DNA from: a virus | IMG/VR virus record: IMGVR_UViG_3300038428_000030 | Location: 1 to 43,341 of that record | Direction: 5' to 3' (one strand) | DNA: 43,341 bases | Part shown: positions 24,240-30,591 of the stretch, in pieces | How the letters are laid out: the number at the start of each line of letters is the position of its first letter | How positions within the stretch are numbered: position 1 is the stretch's first letter | Notes under the pieces: generated by a model | The model's input: only the letters and a program-made list of their open reading frames with translations | Database searches by the model: none | What the model was told of the DNA's origin: nothing | Translations under genes and position numbers: made by a program

Positions 24240-24261
24240 GGGGCGGGCTTTCACCCGCCCC
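24240..24261 (-). promoter_or_regulatory. GC-rich hairpin upstream of the leftward ribosome site
   Basis: A perfect 8-bp stem (GGGGCGGG with CCCGCCCC) with a 6-base loop. In the leftward transcript it overlaps the stop of the upstream small frame and ends three bases before AGGAGG of the gene starting at 24227. It has no U-run, so it is more likely an mRNA stabiliser or translation-coupling element than a terminator. Confidence 0.6.
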
Positions 24262-24427
24262 ATGCTAAAGTGAATACTAAAAATAAACAGACTATTAAGG
24301 GTAAATACATGTTGCCTCTGCTTCCCAAGCTGCCTACAGGACGATTCAGGGTTTTTAGATCGTCAGCCTTATTCGCTTCAACGGTGGCTAAGTTCGGTCG
24401 GTTGTCCTTCCGCTTGCCTATGAACAT
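24251..24427 (-). CDS. Candidate first gene of the leftward operon, small membrane protein
   Basis: A 58-codon frame beginning about 20 bases after the predicted leftward transcription start. There is no clear ribosome site at the first ATG. An internal ATG at 24310 has AGAGG four bases upstream and would give a 19-residue hydrophobic peptide (MYLPLIVCLFLVFTLAWGG), which might be a leader peptide. The C-terminal 19 residues are a membrane helix in either case. This is the only open frame found in the 220-base leader. Confidence 0.4.
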   Translation of the reverse strand: MFIGKRKDNRPNLATVEANKADDLKTLNRPVGSLGSRGNMYLPLIVCLFLVFTLAWGG

Positions 24428-24454
24428 GAACGGCGGCTTTCGGCTTTTGAGGGG

Positions 24455-24482
24455 ATTATATCATCTGCATCTGGCTTGTCAA
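24455..24482 (-). promoter_or_regulatory. Leftward consensus sigma70 promoter
   Basis: On the minus strand, TTGACA (24482-24477), a 16-base spacer and TATAAT (24460-24455): both hexamers are perfect. Transcription should start near 24448 and drive the leftward early operon. The -35 lies in an 8-base inverted repeat (CTTGTCAA / TTGACAAG) shared with the rightward promoter, suggesting one regulator could bind both. Confidence 0.85.
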
Positions 24483-24513
24483 GCATTATTTTTACACAAT
24501 GTTATTTTTTTTA

Positions 24514-24541
24514 TTGACAAGTCGATTCTATAAGGTATAAT
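24514..24541 (+). promoter_or_regulatory. Rightward consensus sigma70 promoter, leaderless transcript
   Basis: TTGACA (24514-24519), 16-base spacer, TATAAT (24536-24541), both perfect. Only seven bases separate the -10 element from the ATG at 24549, so the predicted start site falls on or next to the A of the start codon. The mRNA for the small helix-turn-helix gene would be leaderless, as for lambda cI from PRM. The 31 bases between the two -35 elements (24483-24513) are AT-rich. Confidence 0.85.
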
Positions 24542-24548
24542 ACACATC

Positions 24549-24743
24549 ATGCAACCACTAACATTAAACACAAAACTAATCAAACAGGAAATGGAAAGGG
24601 CGGGCATGACACGCTCTATGTTGTGTAAAAGATGGAGGATTTCCCGACAGGTAGCCTTTTATATCTTCCATGAAAAGCCCGTTTCTTATGCTCATAAGTT
24701 TGCTAAATTATTTAACAGACCAACAAAGGACTTTGTTTTATGA
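24549..24743 (+). CDS. Small helix-turn-helix protein, Cro-like regulator
   Basis: A 64-residue basic protein. Residues about 18-45 (RAGMTRSMLCKRWRISRQVAF) fit a helix-turn-helix, followed by YIFHEKPVSYAHKFAKLF as in Cro/CI-type domains. It is the first rightward gene after the divergent promoters and apparently lacks an untranslated leader, which is common for phage repressors. It is a good candidate for the regulator acting on the shared TTGACAAG repeat. No integrase or second repressor is seen, so it may control early expression rather than lysogeny. Confidence 0.65.
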   Translation: MQPLTLNTKLIKQEMERAGMTRSMLCKRWRISRQVAFYIFHEKPVSYAHKFAKLFNRPTKDFVL

Positions 24744-24889
24744 AATTACCAACTACCATAAAGGCTATAAAAAAATTACAAAAATACAACCCTGAAAAAG
24801 AAAAGTTTATCTACTTTCTTGTTTATAGGGAATTATGCGGGAATCAGTTGAGGTTAAAATTTAATGAGGGTTACGGAGCAAGAATATGA
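24740..24889 (+). CDS. Small basic hypothetical protein (49 aa)
   Basis: A 49-residue protein starting in an ATGA overlap with the regulator and running 26 bases into the RusA gene. Lysine-rich N-terminus (MKLPTTIKAIKKLQKY), then FIYFLVYRELCGNQLRLKF. The two overlaps and the exact fill of the gap support translation. The function is unknown. Confidence 0.55.
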   Translation: MKLPTTIKAIKKLQKYNPEKEKFIYFLVYRELCGNQLRLKFNEGYGARI

Positions 24890-25289
24890 GCGACTTAAAA
24901 ATCGTCCCGTTACGAAGATAACGGATATGGCGGTCTTTGATATTGTTCCTGTAGCAAAGCCGAGAATGACACGGCGGGATAAGTGGCTTAATCCTCCACG
25001 CCCCAAAGTTGCCAAATACAGGGCGTTTTGTAATGAAGCAAAGGCCTTGAAGATAACCATTGAGCCATCTGGAAGCCACGTTCTCTTTGTCTTGCCTATG
25101 CCAAAGTCTTGGTCAAAGCAGAAAAAAGAGATAATGAATTACCAGATGCACCAACAAACACCCGACCTTGATAATCTTGCGAAAGCTCTTTTCGATGCCC
25201 TGTTTGAGAACGATTGTCAAATATACGATGTGCGATTAACAAAAGTATGGGGATACAAGGGACAGATAAAAATAAGAGCAAAAACATAG
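24864..25289 (+). CDS. RusA-like Holliday junction resolvase
   Basis: A 141-residue protein of the usual RusA length. VAKPRMTRRDKW (30-41) is the typical N-terminal signature, and TPDLDNLAKALFDAL (99-113) holds the catalytic acids Asp101 and Asp103, with Asp117 and Asp122 further on (NDCQIYDVRLTKVW). RusA cuts four-way junctions that arise during recombination-dependent replication and packaging. It fits with the Sak4-like ATPase, the nuclease and SSB. Confidence 0.9.
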   Translation: MRVTEQEYERLKNRPVTKITDMAVFDIVPVAKPRMTRRDKWLNPPRPKVAKYRAFCNEAKALKITIEPSGSHVLFVLPMPKSWSKQKKEIMNYQMHQQTPDLDNLAKALFDALFENDCQIYDVRLTKVWGYKGQIKIRAKT

Positions 25290-25339
25290 ACACATGAAGC
25301 GCAAGGAGTTTCTCGATAAGCTGAAGAGGGAGAAGAAAA

Positions 25340-26302
25340 ATGAGAGAAAGAAGCGAAATCGTAAAAGAGGCACTAAGAAGATTTCCAAAGCTCCCAAAGA
25401 AAACGATAGCCCGTTACATACTGCATGAATACGGGGAACACTTTGACGGTAATCTTGAGGCGATCAGGTCAGCCATTCGCTACAAGACACAGAGCACCGG
25501 TGTTCGTAACCGCGCCGTAAAAGACCCCATTAAAAAAGACCCCGTCAAGATGCCTCCGACATGGAGAAGGCAGAAAACACCCTACAGGCTTAACCCCGGC
25601 CTCTGGTTGGTACTCTCCGACCTCCACGTTCCCTTTCACGAATTAAAACCCATTGAGGCTGCTATAAAGTACGCTCAAGAGCAAGGCGTTACAGGAGTGT
25701 TCATCAACGGTGATCTTCAAGATTGTGCTTCTATTTCTTACTGGCCTTCCGTTATCAAACGGGATTTCAACAAGGAGATTGAGGCTACCATTGACTTTCT
25801 GGACTTTCTTGAACAGGAGCTTCCTGTTGAAACCGTCTATAAGCCCGGAAACCATGAATACAGATTGCCCCGGCTGTTCGCATCCAAAGTGCCTGAACTT
25901 GTAGGTATGCCGCTTGCCGCTATGGATACTGTCTTGGGACTGGAATACCGGGGCATTGAGTTCCTTGACTTCTACCAATACGTCTATGCCGGGAAACTGC
26001 CTATCCTACACGGCCACGAAGTCCAGAGAATACACCTTGCGGTGAATCCGGCAAGGGGGCTGTTTCTCAAAACCCGTTCTTGGGCTGCCTGTTCTCATTG
26101 TCATACTACCTCAGAAAACAATGCAAGAAACATACAGGGAACGTATCTCACAACGTGGTCTTTCGGTTGCCTCTGTGATCTTCACCCGGATTACAATTCA
26201 GTCAACGACTGGAATTGGGGTACTGCTTTAATCAACATCGAAAAGAACGGGCAATTTGAAGTGATAAACAAACGCATATTACCTAACGGGGCGGTGGCCT
26301 GA
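25340..26302 (+). CDS. Calcineurin-like metallophosphoesterase with N-terminal helical domain
   Basis: A 320-residue protein. The catalytic domain shows all metal motifs: SDLHVP (Asp94, His96), NGDLQD (Asp125), PGNHEYR (Asn171, His172), LHGHEV (His224, His226) and SHCHTT (His253, His255). About 85 residues precede it (RFPKLPKKTIARYILHEYGE) and look like a small helical DNA-binding domain. Phage members of this family may act on DNA ends or on nucleotides. It is in the early rightward operon; the next gene starts in a TGATG overlap. Confidence 0.85.
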   Translation: MRERSEIVKEALRRFPKLPKKTIARYILHEYGEHFDGNLEAIRSAIRYKTQSTGVRNRAVKDPIKKDPVKMPPTWRRQKTPYRLNPGLWLVLSDLHVPFHELKPIEAAIKYAQEQGVTGVFINGDLQDCASISYWPSVIKRDFNKEIEATIDFLDFLEQELPVETVYKPGNHEYRLPRLFASKVPELVGMPLAAMDTVLGLEYRGIEFLDFYQYVYAGKLPILHGHEVQRIHLAVNPARGLFLKTRSWAACSHCHTTSENNARNIQGTYLTTWSFGCLCDLHPDYNSVNDWNWGTALINIEKNGQFEVINKRILPNGAVA

Positions 26303-26526
26303 TGGACTGGCTATTAGTGGCGGGATTTTACTTCATTTCTGATTACCTCATTGTGAAATATTACAAGCGTATCATCTTGAACAACCGCCTCATGGCATCG
26401 CTAATATCGGCAACGATAGTCGGGCTGACCTTAATCTCAATTACCATCGTCGTGGATAGCCCGTGGCTTATTGCGGCGGCGGTTATGGGTGCATTTGGGG
26501 GTACATGGGTAGGAATGCACAAATAG
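26302..26526 (+). CDS. Small membrane protein
   Basis: A 74-residue protein with three hydrophobic stretches (WLLVAGFYFISDYLIV; LISATIVGLTLISITIVV; WLIAAAVMGAFGGTWVG). It is coupled to the phosphoesterase gene through TGATG. Possible roles include superinfection exclusion or membrane protection; none can be shown from sequence. Confidence 0.65.
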   Translation: MDWLLVAGFYFISDYLIVKYYKRIILNNRLMASLISATIVGLTLISITIVVDSPWLIAAAVMGAFGGTWVGMHK

Positions 26527-26541
26527 TGAATTAGTGTCTCA

Positions 26542-26562
26542 TATTTCACAAATAATGAAATA
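26542..26562. promoter_or_regulatory. 7-bp perfect inverted repeat before the 26580 gene
   Basis: TATTTCA, a 7-base spacer and TGAAATA, in the 53-base gap between two genes, 18 bases upstream of an ATG with AAGGAGG. It may be an operator or a weak RNA hairpin. AT-rich content lowers its significance. Confidence 0.35.
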
Positions 26563-26579
26563 CAAGTAAGGAGGAAATA

Positions 26580-26972
26580 ATGGGAGAATGTGGTTGCGGA
26601 GAAATGATACCGCACAAGGTATTTAAGATTGGTAATAGGATTTTGGCAGTTGAAATCTATCGAGGCTGTCAAGATTGTTGCACAGGTATAACCGTTACTC
26701 TTAACTTGTTCACTAAGAAAGAGTGGAAAACGTGGGACATAGAACCCGATGCCGAGTTTAAGGTAGACGAACACGGATATGCCCAAATTGCTTTTCCAAT
26801 TATCGAACAAGAAGACCTCGTTGCAGTTGCAAAAAGCGAAGAATATCAAAACATCTTTGATGGGGAAAATGGATACGAGAACCTTGAAGATTTTTTCCAT
26901 GATGAAGGACTAAGAATATTACAGGAGGCGGTGGAACACTGTCAATTAAGGCAAAAAGGATACACGCCATAA
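26580..26972 (+). CDS. Hypothetical protein with N-terminal Cys clusters
   Basis: A 130-residue acidic protein. Cysteines lie in ECGCGEM (3-9) and GCQDCCTG (29-36), suggesting a metal site; the C-terminal half is helical and acidic (YENLEDFFHDEG). An AAGGAGG site precedes the ATG by a few bases. No family is recognised. Confidence 0.65.
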   Translation: MGECGCGEMIPHKVFKIGNRILAVEIYRGCQDCCTGITVTLNLFTKKEWKTWDIEPDAEFKVDEHGYAQIAFPIIEQEDLVAVAKSEEYQNIFDGENGYENLEDFFHDEGLRILQEAVEHCQLRQKGYTP

Positions 26973-27139
26973 TCCCATCGAATGACCCGACTTGCTGTAG
27001 CAACATTGAGCCGAGCTACGACATATCGCACCTCTCCATACAAGAGAAGGCAATCGTGTGTGACCGTATTTTGCAATATCTCTGGACTGAAAACGATGTG
27101 AGAAAGTGGTTTCCGAAGGTGGGGAGTAAAGAAAAATGA
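26939..27139 (+). CDS. Probable 66-residue protein with non-AUG start
   Basis: An open frame with no ATG, GTG or TTG at its beginning but ending in an ATGA overlap with the next gene, the arrangement used throughout this genome. AGGAGG at 26923-26928 precedes a CTG at 26939, the best start candidate. The product has protein-like composition (HAIIPSNDPTCC; HLSIQEKAIVCDRILQYLW) and fills a gap of more than 160 bases. The start codon is uncertain; an ATT start or frameshift from the upstream gene is possible. Confidence 0.5.
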   Translation: MSIKAKRIHAIIPSNDPTCCSNIEPSYDISHLSIQEKAIVCDRILQYLWTENDVRKWFPKVGSKEK

Positions 27140-27719
27140 GGGTTTTAGTGGCTTGTGAATTTTCGGGAATAGTCAGAGATGCTTTTGCGGCAAGGGGGCA
27201 TGATGCGTGGAGTTGTGATTTGTTGCCGACAGAAAGACCGGGAAATCATATTCAAGGAGATGTTTTGGAGATTCTCAATGACGGATGGAATTTGATGATA
27301 GCACACCCGCCGTGTCCACGATTAACCAATGCGGCTGTCTGCTGGCTACATAAACGTAATTTATGGAAAGAGTTAGATGAGGCAGCCATTTTCTTTAAGA
27401 AGTTTTTAAATGCACCGATTTCAAAAATAGCTGTAGAAAATCCTATCCCCCATAAATATGCCGTGGAAAGAATTGGTAGAAAGTATGACCAGCTTGTTCA
27501 GCCATATATGTTTGGACATCCAGAAAGAAAGGCAACCTTTTATGGATAAAAGGTTTACCTTTATTACAACAAACTAACGATGTAAAATCAGAAATGGAAA
27601 AATTACCAAAACACTTATCTCAACGAGTTCATTATGCAAGTCCAAGCCCCAATAGATGGAAAGAACGTAGCCGTACTTTTCAGGGCATAGCCAACGCAAT
27701 GGCGGAGCAATGGGGATAG
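27136..27719 (+). pseudogene. DNA cytosine methyltransferase-like gene with frameshift
   Basis: The first 137 codons (27136-27549) match the phage family beginning RVLVACEFSGIVRDAF, with the IAHPPCPRL motif holding the PPC catalytic signature and the AVENPIPHKYA segment. Translation stops after FGHPERKATFYG. In the other frame the family continues directly from 27540: WIKGLP, then VHYASPSPNRWKERSRTF, then GIANAMAEQWG, ending with TAG at 27717-27719. One extra T in the TTTT run near 27537-27540 would restore a protein of about 194 residues. So this is either a real inactivating deletion, a sequencing error in a homopolymer, or a frameshift site. The whole family is annotated as methyltransferase-like on the PPC motif; activity is uncertain. 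Confidence 0.7.
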
Positions 27720-27741
27720 CAGTTTCCGAAACGGGGGGAGA

Positions 27742-28188
27742 ATGAAAGTATATTTAGCGGCTCGATATAGTAGGCGTGAGGAACTTTGCGTTTATCGTAA
27801 AATACTTCAATCTTTGGGTTATACCGTACAGGCTCGGTGGTTAGATGGTAAACATCAGATCACAAGCGAGGGCGTGCCGATAGGTGATAACGGCGAAGCA
27901 CTTATTGAAGCTGAACACAGTATCGGAAACAACGAACTTCGCGCCAAATTTGCCCAGGACGATTGGGAAGACGTAACGGGTGCGGATATTGTCATAAACT
28001 TTACAGAGCCGCCACGATCAAACCATAGTCGCGGAGGTAGGCACGTTGAATACGGCATAGCCCTTGCCCTGCAAAAGCGTACCTTCGTCGTCGGCTACCG
28101 TGAAAACCTTTTTCATTGGCTACCCACTGTTGATTTTTACAAAACCTTCAGCGAGGTGCTTGAGCGTCTTACGAGGATGACGGAGTAA
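27742..28188 (+). CDS. Nucleoside 2-deoxyribosyltransferase-like protein
   Basis: A 148-residue protein with GGGGG before the ATG. It begins KVYLAARYSRREEL, the nucleotide-binding start of this family. WEDVTGADIVINFTEPP (75-91) is the central strand-loop, and GGRHVEYGIALAL (98-110) holds the candidate nucleophile Glu103. Family members cleave the glycosidic bond of nucleosides or nucleotides and may serve nucleotide salvage, base modification or removal of signal nucleotides. It lies after the methyltransferase-like gene; a link is only inferred. Confidence 0.75.
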   Translation: MKVYLAARYSRREELCVYRKILQSLGYTVQARWLDGKHQITSEGVPIGDNGEALIEAEHSIGNNELRAKFAQDDWEDVTGADIVINFTEPPRSNHSRGGRHVEYGIALALQKRTFVVGYRENLFHWLPTVDFYKTFSEVLERLTRMTE

Positions 28189-28202
28189 TGCAAAATAATC
28201 TG

Positions 28203-28230
28203 TTGACAGGGCGAATGAAAGTGGTAGGAT
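28203..28230 (+). promoter_or_regulatory. Rightward sigma70-like promoter before the structured leader
   Basis: TTGACA (28203-28208), a 16-base spacer and TAGGAT (28225-28230; four of six to consensus). It starts 15 bases after the stop of the preceding gene, in a 183-base gap. Transcription would begin near 28237 and run into the strong stem-loop ending at 28354. Confidence 0.55.
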
Positions 28231-28236
28231 GAGGTA

Positions 28237-28356
28237 TCAGGTGGGAGGCACGCCCGTGATAGAATCTGTAAAATTTGATAAAAAGCCAATATTTAAACGC
28301 CTTGTGGGGTTTTGCCTGTCTATCAGGAAACGTGCCACTCACAGGGCGTTTTTTAT
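28237..28356 (+). ncRNA. Candidate small RNA or attenuator leader
   Basis: About 118 bases between a promoter and a terminator-like stem-loop, with no convincing reading frame. Besides the 12-bp terminator stem, an upstream segment (GGCACG 28247-28252 and TGATAG 28257-28262) is complementary to CTATCA (28320-28325) and CGTGCC (28331-28336) inside the terminator loop. The two pairings would form a pseudoknot or compete, as in attenuators and riboswitches. It may be a stand-alone phage small RNA or a control leader for the HNH and primase genes downstream. No known RNA family is recognised. Confidence 0.5.
28295..28354 (+). terminator. Intrinsic-terminator-like stem-loop
   Basis: AAACGCCTTGTG (28295-28306) pairs with CACAGGGCGTTT (28340-28351) in 12 continuous pairs including one G-U, followed by a T-run to 28354. 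Inside the 33-base loop a second hairpin (GTTT..CCTG / CAGGAAAC, 28309-28331) adds eight pairs. It lies 18 bases upstream of the HNH start codon, so it must be leaky or regulated if the replication genes are read from upstream. Confidence 0.7.
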
Positions 28357-28371
28357 TGGCGAAGGATAGGC

Positions 28372-28731
28372 ATGAAGTATGCTGACAAACTCAAGGATCC
28401 AAAATGGCAAAAACGTAGACTTGAAATTTTTAACCGTGATAATTGGACTTGTAGGCTGTGTAAGGAGCCAGACAAATCATTGGTGCTTCATCACTTGTGC
28501 TACTTCCCCAAAATTGAGCCGTGGGAATATGAGGATAAATATTTATTGACCTTATGCGAACCATGCCACGATAAAAACGATTTTAAAACGCTCGGCGGTT
28601 TGGTTGATAAAATTATTCTTGATGCCTTTCTTCAAAGCCGTAGGCGGATGCTGGAAAACATTTTAGAAGATAATTATGACCCCGAATTATCAAGACATTT
28701 AGATTTAGTGCTGTGCCTGTTGGGTGTGTAG
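28372..28731 (+). CDS. HNH endonuclease
   Basis: A 119-residue protein. The ATG at 28372 has AAGGATAGG upstream; a longer frame would begin inside the terminator-like stem and is not used. The HNH core is clear: NRDNWTCRLCKEPDKSLVLHHLCYF (21-45) with CxxC and the HH pair at 40-41, then LCEPCHDKND (61-70). The two CxxC pairs should bind a structural zinc. It may assist packaging, act as a homing-type nuclease, or cut host DNA; it lies next to the replication gene rather than the terminase. Confidence 0.85.
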   Translation: MKYADKLKDPKWQKRRLEIFNRDNWTCRLCKEPDKSLVLHHLCYFPKIEPWEYEDKYLLTLCEPCHDKNDFKTLGGLVDKIILDAFLQSRRRMLENILEDNYDPELSRHLDLVLCLLGV

Positions 28732-28733
28732 CT

Positions 28734-30401
28734 ATGGCAAAGAATAAGCTTCTTGAAGCGGCATTGACGTATGAAGAAATGGGTTTTTCTGTTATTCCCA
28801 TAATCCCCGGTCAAAAGAAACCGATGGTCAAATGGGAATCATTCCAAAAGCAACGGGCAACAAGACCACAAATTATTTCCTGGTGGTCTGCAACACCAGA
28901 TGCAAACATTGGAATTGTTACGGGCGAAATATCGGATCTGTTTGTAGTAGATATAGACACAGAGGAAGGACAACAAAACCTTCTACAATACGGATTTGAT
29001 AATGCCAGCACACCGATCGTTAAAACTCCCCGGGGCGGCCAGCATCTATATTTCAAATATCCAAAGGGCAGAAACATAACCATCGGAGCCGGAAAAATTA
29101 AGGGTACAGATTTCCGGGGCAATGGTGGTTATGTCCTCGCCCCCCCATCAAAGAACGGTGAGGGCAAACCGTATCAATGGATCGTAGATTTGAGCCATGA
29201 ACGGAGCCTCGCCATGCCAGAGGCTTATCTTAAAATAATAAGTACATTATATATAGGCAATGTAGACAAGACAAAAGACGATAGTCTACAAGTGTCTACA
29301 GAGTCTACAAATGTCTACAATGAAAATATATGGGAAGTGGGCAAAAGGGACGATAGTTTATTTAGATTAGCCTATACTTTAGCATTAGGTAAATGCACAA
29401 AAGAATATGCCTTTCAAGTGCTTATCTCTATAACTGAATCATGGGGAGAGCATGATGAGAAATGGATCCAAGACAAAATCGAGAGCGCATGGAAGAGGGC
29501 AAAATCTAAAGAACGGAACCTAATGCAAGACATCAGGGATGACATTGTGTCTACAAGCGGCGTGTTTTTGTCTACAGAACAGGCAAAACGTCTACAACTG
29601 TCTACAAGAGAAGAGTTGAAGAACCAATCTATCTGTTTGAAGCGTGCTGTTACGGAGGGATTAATAGTAAAGCATGGCAGTAAAAGCGGTCAATGGCGAA
29701 CAGTAGATCAAGACGAAGAACCGATTGACTGGGAGAACGCAGACACAACGCCGTTAGATATAAAATTTCCGCTAAATGTGCATGAATATGTGAAGATTCA
29801 CAAGGGCAATGTAATTGTAGTAGCCGGGGAATCTAATGCAGGGAAGACGGCTTATTGTATGAACTTTGCATTAAAAAATAAAGACCTAATGCCCGTAAAT
29901 TATATGAGTTCTGAAATGAAGGAGGGGTCTGAGCTTAAAATTAGAATGGATGAATTTCATGTGGGCGATAGTGCATGGCGGGCAATTAAATTTACTTTTA
30001 GAACCGATAATTACCCCGACAAGATTAATCCTGATGGTATAAACATAATTGATTATTTAGACGAGGGGAGCGATGCCGAAGCATATAAGATGCCTATGAG
30101 GATCCGACTAATAGCCGATAAACTACAAAGTGGGATTGTTGTTATTGCTATACAGAAGGATCCAAATAAACAGTTTGGTTTTGGTGGAGCCGGAACCATG
30201 AATAGGTCAAGAGTATATTTGACTATTCAAAGAAAGGGAATATTAACTATAGAAAAGGCGAAGATATGGAGGGATAAAAATGATAACCCAGATAGGAAGT
30301 TTATCCAATTCAAGCTTGCCGCCGGATGCAGGTTTACACCCGTTGGTCAATGGAAAAAACAAGGCGAAACCCTTGAAGATGAAACAACATTGGAGAGGTA
30401 A
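28734..30401 (+). CDS. Bifunctional primase-polymerase / RecA-fold helicase
   Basis: A 555-residue protein starting MAKNKLLEAAL; a start 21 bases upstream is possible. The N-terminal primase-polymerase domain has GFSVIPIIPGQKKP (17-30), catalytic VVDIDTE with Asp73 and Asp75, PRGGQHLYF with His104, and DFRGNGGYVLAPPS (126-139). Residues about 195-265 fit a PriCT-like helical linker. The C-terminal RecA-like ATPase has Walker A GESNAGKT (365-372) and Walker B INIIDYLDE (Asp440). It should prime and unwind phage DNA; with no phage polymerase found, the host replisome probably extends. Two clusters of a 7-bp iteron lie within codons 184-291. Confidence 0.85.
   Translation: MAKNKLLEAALTYEEMGFSVIPIIPGQKKPMVKWESFQKQRATRPQIISWWSATPDANIGIVTGEISDLFVVDIDTEEGQQNLLQYGFDNASTPIVKTPRGGQHLYFKYPKGRNITIGAGKIKGTDFRGNGGYVLAPPSKNGEGKPYQWIVDLSHERSLAMPEAYLKIISTLYIGNVDKTKDDSLQVSTESTNVYNENIWEVGKRDDSLFRLAYTLALGKCTKEYAFQVLISITESWGEHDEKWIQDKIESAWKRAKSKERNLMQDIRDDIVSTSGVFLSTEQAKRLQLSTREELKNQSICLKRAVTEGLIVKHGSKSGQWRTVDQDEEPIDWENADTTPLDIKFPLNVHEYVKIHKGNVIVVAGESNAGKTAYCMNFALKNKDLMPVNYMSSEMKEGSELKIRMDEFHVGDSAWRAIKFTFRTDNYPDKINPDGINIIDYLDEGSDAEAYKMPMRIRLIADKLQSGIVVIAIQKDPNKQFGFGGAGTMNRSRVYLTIQRKGILTIEKAKIWRDKNDNPDRKFIQFKLAAGCRFTPVGQWKKQGETLEDETTLER
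29261..29606 (+). repeat. Iteron array GTCTACA, candidate replication origin
   Basis: Eight direct copies of GTCTACA begin at 29284, 29294, 29303, 29313, 29549, 29570, 29590 and 29600, plus one inverted copy (TGTAGAC) at 29261. Start-to-start distances within clusters are 10, 9, 10 and 21, 20, 10 bases, near whole turns of the helix, so bound proteins would lie on one face. The copies fall in different codon phases (AGT CTA CAA; TCT ACA; GTC TAC AAT), so they are kept as DNA and not as a protein repeat. Position inside the primase-helicase gene fits a replication origin, as in lambda O. Confidence 0.75.
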
Positions 30402-30591
30402 GTTTGTTTTTAACCTTGAATCTTATGTGCTTTACCGCTATGCTTATACTAAAAGACAGGCATGGTTGCTTATGTGTAAAGAGATTGCCCGCAAACAAGA
30501 CGTAATTCCGTCATTGGTTATGGATTACTTTGACGGATCCAAAGATAATTATACAATAGAGATAGAAACTGAATGGAGGGAAGGTGAATGA
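30379..30591 (+). CDS. Small hypothetical protein between primase and SSB
   Basis: A 70-residue basic protein starting MKQHWRGKFVFN, overlapping the primase-helicase end by 23 bases and the SSB start by four (ATGA). It contains YTKRQAWLLMCKEIARKQ, an amphipathic helix. No family is recognised; the position suggests a replication accessory factor. Confidence 0.6.
   Translation: MKQHWRGKFVFNLESYVLYRYAYTKRQAWLLMCKEIARKQDVIPSLVMDYFDGSKDNYTIEIETEWREGE

Noticed and set aside
24042-24533. 163-codon rightward frame across the control region
   Set aside because: It overlaps two opposite small genes, both promoters and the leader hairpin, and has no ribosome site; protein composition looks random.
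25294-25428. 44-codon lysine-rich frame overlapping the phosphoesterase start
   Set aside because: No ribosome site and it lies mostly inside a well-supported gene in another frame.
27520-27560. Programmed -1 frameshift site in the methyltransferase-like gene
   Set aside because: The bases at ACC TTT TAT do not form a good X XXY YYZ slippery heptamer and no downstream structure is evident; kept as a frameshifted gene.
28312-28371. Upstream extension of the HNH gene
   Set aside because: It would start within the terminator-like stem; the ATG at 28372 has a proper ribosome site.
29284-29606. CRISPR array
   Set aside because: Repeats are only 7 bp with spacings of 9-21 bp and lie inside a coding gene; this fits iterons.
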